NCBI RefSeq assembly: GCF_020911865.1 | Contig: NZ_CP087131.1 | Coordinates: 2,418,001 to 2,482,000 of the forward strand | Origin: Chryseobacterium sp. C-71 | GTDB lineage: Bacteria; Bacteroidota; Bacteroidia; Flavobacteriales; Weeksellaceae | Reading direction: 5' to 3' | Length of the DNA stretch: 64,000 nt | Part shown: piece by piece, positions 60,925-64,000 of the stretch | Position numbering within the stretch: position 1 is the first letter of the stretch | Layout of the letters: every line of letters starts with the position of its first letter | Program-made: the position numbers and the translations under genes | The notes under the pieces: generated by a model | Database searches by the model: none | Told to the model about the DNA's origin: nothing | The model's input: only the letters and a program-made list of their open reading frames with translations

Positions 60925-60932
60925 TATTTTTG
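60925..60932 (+). promoter_or_regulatory. Promoter -7 box of the TonB-dependent receptor gene
   Basis: TATTTTTG is a perfect TAnnTTTG box 19 bases before the ATG at 60951. No TTG at the usual -33 distance is evident. Confidence 0.5.
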
Positions 60933-60950
60933 ATTCGAATTAATACAGCT

Positions 60951-63173
60951 ATGAAAACAAAACTATTATTTCTCGTTTCTTTTTTATCATTTATTCTGAG
61001 TTTTTCTCAGATAAAAATTACGGGAAAAGTGACTTTTAAAAACAAAGGTGTCAGCGAAGTCAACGTTACCCTGAAAGATACATACGACGGAGCAACAACA
61101 GATCTGGAAGGAAATTTTTCTTTTGAAACGACTGAAAAAGGCAACCGTATTCTCACCTTCGTACATCCAAAATATAATGAAATTGAAAAGACTATTCTCA
61201 TCGCAGATCAGGATGTCTACATGAATGCAGAACTGAAAGAGCAAATTAACGAGATAGATGCTGTCGTAGTTTCGGCAGGTTCTATTGAAGCGAGCGATAA
61301 AAAAAGAGCAACCGCTTTGCTTACCCCAATTGATATTTATACAACAGCTGGTGCAGACGGACAAATTTCTTCCGCTCTAAATTATCTTCCTGGTGTACAA
61401 AAAGTGGGCGAGACGGAAGGATTATTCGTTCGTGGGGGAACAGGAACTGAAACCAAAATTTTTATGGACGGAAGTTTAATCAACAATTATTTTTCAAGTT
61501 CCGTTCCCGGAATTGCCGGAAGAGATCGTTTCAATACCTCTCTTTTCAAAGGAAATATTTTTTCGAGCGGCGGATATTCTGCTCTGTATGGGCAGGCACT
61601 TTCCGGAGCTTTGATGCTTGAAAGTGTAGATCTTCCCGATCAGAGTTCTTATGATTTCGGGGTTTCACCGATATTTTTAAATGGAGGTTTTCAGAAATTA
61701 AGTGAAAATAAAGATCATTCTTATGGAGCGACTTTAGGATATTCAAACTTAGGTTTGATGCAGGACGTTTTTAATTTTAATACCGACTTTATTGATGCTC
61801 CACGAGGTTTTAACGGTGATGCAAATTTTAGAATCAAAACAAAGTCCGGCGGTTTTTTTAAATATTACGGAATGTTTGATAATAATAAAATGGGCGTGAA
61901 AACCGAAAGTTTAGAACCTGGATACGATTTTACCTTGGTAAGATTAAAAGGAGAAAACACGTATCACAATTTGTCTTTCAAGCAAAAATTCGGGAAATAT
62001 CTTTTCAATACAAGTGCCTCATATTCTTATAACCAATCAGATTTAAATTTCTCGACAGAAACCAATGACATTGAATCAGAAAAAACACAATTGTTGAATG
62101 ACGGAAATTATATCAATTTCAAAGCAGTTATCGATAGAAAAATCAATAAAATAAGTGCTTTGCGAGGCGGGTTTGAATTAAATTATGCAAATGAAAAACT
62201 AAATTTCGGCGAAGTCAATAAAAATTATCGGGATTTGATTTCTTCTGCTTTTGTGGAAACAGATTTAGGTTTCAGCAATCACTTTTCTGCAAAAATTGGT
62301 GTGAGAGGAGAAAACTCTTCTTATCTTAATAAAACTAATATTGCGCCACGTTTTGCTTTGGCCTATCGTTTAGCAAAAGACTGGACAACCTCTTTCGCTT
62401 ACGGATTGTTCTTTCAAAATCCTGAAAGTAAATACATTAACTCTTCTGCTCAATTAGATTTTCAACAATCACAACACTTTATTTTTCAGGTTCAGCGATC
62501 AACGGAAGGAAGAAGCTTGAGATTTGAAGCATTTTATAAAAAATATGATGAACTGATAAAAACTCAAAACATTATTCCGGACGCAGATCAAAATCAGCAG
62601 GTACAAACGGCCTTTAACAATAACGGAAACGGTTTTGCAAAAGGATTAGAACTATTCTGGAGAGATAAAAAAACATTTGAGAACATAGATTATTGGGTTA
62701 GCTATTCATTTCTTGATTCCAAAAGAGATTTTCTGAATTATCCTGTGAGCTTAAAACCGAATTTCGCTGCAGAGCACACCATTTCCCTTGTTGCCAAAAG
62801 ATTTATCCCCGAATGGAAAACTGGCGTTAATTTATCATACACCTATGCAAAAGGCAGACCTTATTATGATATTGTTACTCAGAATGATAAAAATATTATT
62901 CGAAATGAAGGCAGGCTGAAGGATTATAATTCTCTCAATTTAAGCTTTAATTATCTGCCTAATCTTGGTAAAAAAGATGCAAAAGCGTTTACCATTTTTG
63001 TTGTGAGTATTTCAAATGTTTTAGGGACAAAAAACATTTACGGCTATAACTTTTCACAAAACGGATCAAGAAGTTCAGCGGTCGTTCCGCCAGTTAACAC
63101 GTTTGTATTTGTTGGGATGTTTATCAGTTTTGGGGTAGATAAAACACAGGATGCAATTAATAATAATCTTTAA
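60951..63173 (+). CDS. TonB-dependent outer-membrane receptor
   Basis: The 740-residue product has a signal peptide (MKTKLLFLVSFLSFILSFSQ), a carboxypeptidase-regulatory-like domain (TGKVTFKNKGVSEVNVTLKD, with ATTDLEGNFSF), a plug domain (VQKVGETEGLFVRGGTGTET, NNYFSSSVPG) and a long beta-barrel ending FVFVGMFISFGVD. No SusD partner follows. The ligand is not predictable; iron or other scarce nutrients are possible. The ATG at 60951 starts the signal peptide; a TTG at 60930 is unlikely as it lies in the promoter. The next gene is 46 bases downstream. Confidence 0.92.
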   Translation: MKTKLLFLVSFLSFILSFSQIKITGKVTFKNKGVSEVNVTLKDTYDGATTDLEGNFSFETTEKGNRILTFVHPKYNEIEKTILIADQDVYMNAELKEQINEIDAVVVSAGSIEASDKKRATALLTPIDIYTTAGADGQISSALNYLPGVQKVGETEGLFVRGGTGTETKIFMDGSLINNYFSSSVPGIAGRDRFNTSLFKGNIFSSGGYSALYGQALSGALMLESVDLPDQSSYDFGVSPIFLNGGFQKLSENKDHSYGATLGYSNLGLMQDVFNFNTDFIDAPRGFNGDANFRIKTKSGGFFKYYGMFDNNKMGVKTESLEPGYDFTLVRLKGENTYHNLSFKQKFGKYLFNTSASYSYNQSDLNFSTETNDIESEKTQLLNDGNYINFKAVIDRKINKISALRGGFELNYANEKLNFGEVNKNYRDLISSAFVETDLGFSNHFSAKIGVRGENSSYLNKTNIAPRFALAYRLAKDWTTSFAYGLFFQNPESKYINSSAQLDFQQSQHFIFQVQRSTEGRSLRFEAFYKKYDELIKTQNIIPDADQNQQVQTAFNNNGNGFAKGLELFWRDKKTFENIDYWVSYSFLDSKRDFLNYPVSLKPNFAAEHTISLVAKRFIPEWKTGVNLSYTYAKGRPYYDIVTQNDKNIIRNEGRLKDYNSLNLSFNYLPNLGKKDAKAFTIFVVSISNVLGTKNIYGYNFSQNGSRSSAVVPPVNTFVFVGMFISFGVDKTQDAINNNL

Positions 63174-63219
63174 TATTATCTTTAAATCATAAAAAATAAC
63201 TTTAAAAAATTTAGAAATC

Positions 63220-63876
63220 ATGAAAAAATACATTTTAAGTTTTGCTTTATCTTGTATAAGCTTACTGTCTTTTGCTCAGAATAATTACGAAAAAGTAATG
63301 AAAGAGAAAATCGCTAAAATTGAAACCTGCAAAACACCGGAAGACTTTCAGGCTTTAGCCAACGATTTTCAGAGAATTGCTGAAAAAGAAACCACAAAAT
63401 GGCAGCCGAATTATTATACTGCTTTTTCCTATATTCAAAAAGGAAGAATTATGATGAGAGAAGGAAAAATGCAGGATTTGGATGTTGTCGCAGATCAGGC
63501 TCAAAAATATATTGATGCTGCAGGAAGTACAGATAAAGATAACTCCGAGATTCATTTGCTTCAGAAAATGGTTTATTCACTGAAAATGATGGTCAATCCT
63601 CAGGAAAGATATATGACTTTCGGTATGAAAGCACAGGAAGAATTAACGATTGCTGAAAAATTAAATCCCGATAACCCTAGAGTAAGCTTAATCAAGGCGG
63701 AAGACACCTACTTCACACCAGAACAGTACGGAGGAAGCAAAACTAAAGGCATTGAACAGTTCAAAACAGCCTTGGGAAAGTTTAATACTTTCAAGCCAAA
63801 AACCACATTAGATCCTGATTGGGGAAAACCGGAAGCTGAATATTTTATCGGATTGGGGACTTCAACCACAAAATAA
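63220..63876 (+). CDS. Small secreted TPR-like protein downstream of TonB receptor
   Basis: The 218-residue product has a signal peptide (MKKYILSFALSCISLLSFAQ) and helical repeats of TPR character (WQPNYYTAFSYIQKGRIMMREGKMQDLD, MKAQEELTIAEKLNPDNPRVSLIKAEDTYF in pieces). No enzyme motif is present. It follows the TonB-receptor gene by 46 bases and probably shares its transcript, so a periplasmic accessory role is plausible. Such genes next to TonB receptors are common in Flavobacteriia. Confidence 0.82.
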   Translation: MKKYILSFALSCISLLSFAQNNYEKVMKEKIAKIETCKTPEDFQALANDFQRIAEKETTKWQPNYYTAFSYIQKGRIMMREGKMQDLDVVADQAQKYIDAAGSTDKDNSEIHLLQKMVYSLKMMVNPQERYMTFGMKAQEELTIAEKLNPDNPRVSLIKAEDTYFTPEQYGGSKTKGIEQFKTALGKFNTFKPKTTLDPDWGKPEAEYFIGLGTSTTK

Positions 63877-63895
63877 TTCAAATAAGAACAACTTG

Positions 63896-63922
63896 AAAAC
63901 CTTCTATTGCGGAAGGTTTTTC
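63896..63922 (+). terminator. Terminator after the TPR-like gene
   Basis: Arms AAAACCTTC and GAAGGTTTT with a seven-base loop are followed by a short T-run. The loop contains the stop of the possible gene on the other strand. Confidence 0.75.
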
Positions 63923-64000
63923 AGTTCAGAACATAAAATCAACCGTTCGGTGACAAATAATTTTTGCTGCAGATAATTTGATTTACTTTTGAATGAGAAT
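63904..64000 (-). CDS. Possible C-terminal end of a gene entering from the right
   Basis: On the minus strand the last 97 bases read open for 31 codons (ending KLFVTERLILCSELKNLPQ) before a TAG at 63904-63906, which lies in the terminator loop, as tsaB does at its own terminator. It could be the 3' end of a convergent gene. The stretch is too short to identify. Confidence 0.35.
   Translation of the reverse strand, partial: FSFKSKSNYLQQKLFVTERLILCSELKNLPQ

Noticed and set aside
1..64000. tRNA, rRNA, CRISPR or insertion-sequence elements
   Set aside because: No cloverleaf with CCA-like end, rRNA motif, regular spacer-repeat array or transposase frame was seen; only short palindromic repeats were found.

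Overview
The window reads as a stretch of a Flavobacteriia (Weeksellaceae, Chryseobacterium-like) chromosome. The support is low-GC DNA, Bacteroidetes-type promoters with a TAnnTTTG -7 box, weak Shine-Dalgarno sequences, Bacteroidetes hallmark genes (a MurF-alanine racemase fusion, a GH92 mannosidase, a probable type IX secretion lipoprotein of the PorW/SprE kind, a TonB receptor with a carboxypeptidase-like N-terminal domain) and dispersed intergenic palindromes of a kind common in this group. The genus is an inference. I see no rRNA, tRNA, CRISPR array, insertion sequence or prophage.

1-7.9 kb: an eleven-gene array, all on the minus strand, devoted to ADP-ribose/NAD chemistry. From upstream to downstream it holds an NrtR-type Nudix regulator, NADAR, a small coiled-coil protein, a vWA protein, a divergent adenylosuccinate-synthetase homologue, a small protein that may be an ADP-ribosyltransferase, a microbial poly(ADP-ribose) glycohydrolase, an unknown protein, DUF4291, an ADP-ribosylglycohydrolase and a macro domain cut by the window edge. 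Many genes overlap by a few bases. A 21-bp imperfect dyad (TTTGCGT-N7-ACRCWAA) sits before three transcription units, nrtR included, and looks like the NrtR operator. This is the best candidate for an under-described system: a coordinated ADP-ribosylation and repair module.

8-33.8 kb: mostly housekeeping and envelope genes: lepA, GH92, two tandem glycine-zipper secreted proteins, an ECF sigma factor with an anti-sigma-like protein carrying three 32-residue repeats, kdsC-like, maf, porW/sprE-like, tsaB, rhuM-like, an SDR enzyme, yraN, an S66 peptidase, a LysE-type exporter, rnr, rpiB and a DUF4139 protein.

33.8-46.5 kb: a probable origin-proximal region. A long AT-rich gap before pgk holds exact and near-exact DnaA boxes, and two perfect parS palindromes flank mnmG. 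Also here are an orphan beta-helix protein, a methyltransferase, ybeY, a patatin/beta-barrel phospholipase, the murF-alr fusion and tdk.

46.5-64 kb: an acidic repeat protein, rsmI, fabG, two paralogous TPR-membrane-LuxR regulators, guaC, an Lgt-like/small membrane protein/radical-SAM operon, surE, a tail-specific protease, sodC, a TonB-dependent receptor with a small periplasmic partner, and possibly the tail of one more gene at the right edge. Convergent genes are regularly separated by bidirectional hairpin terminators.
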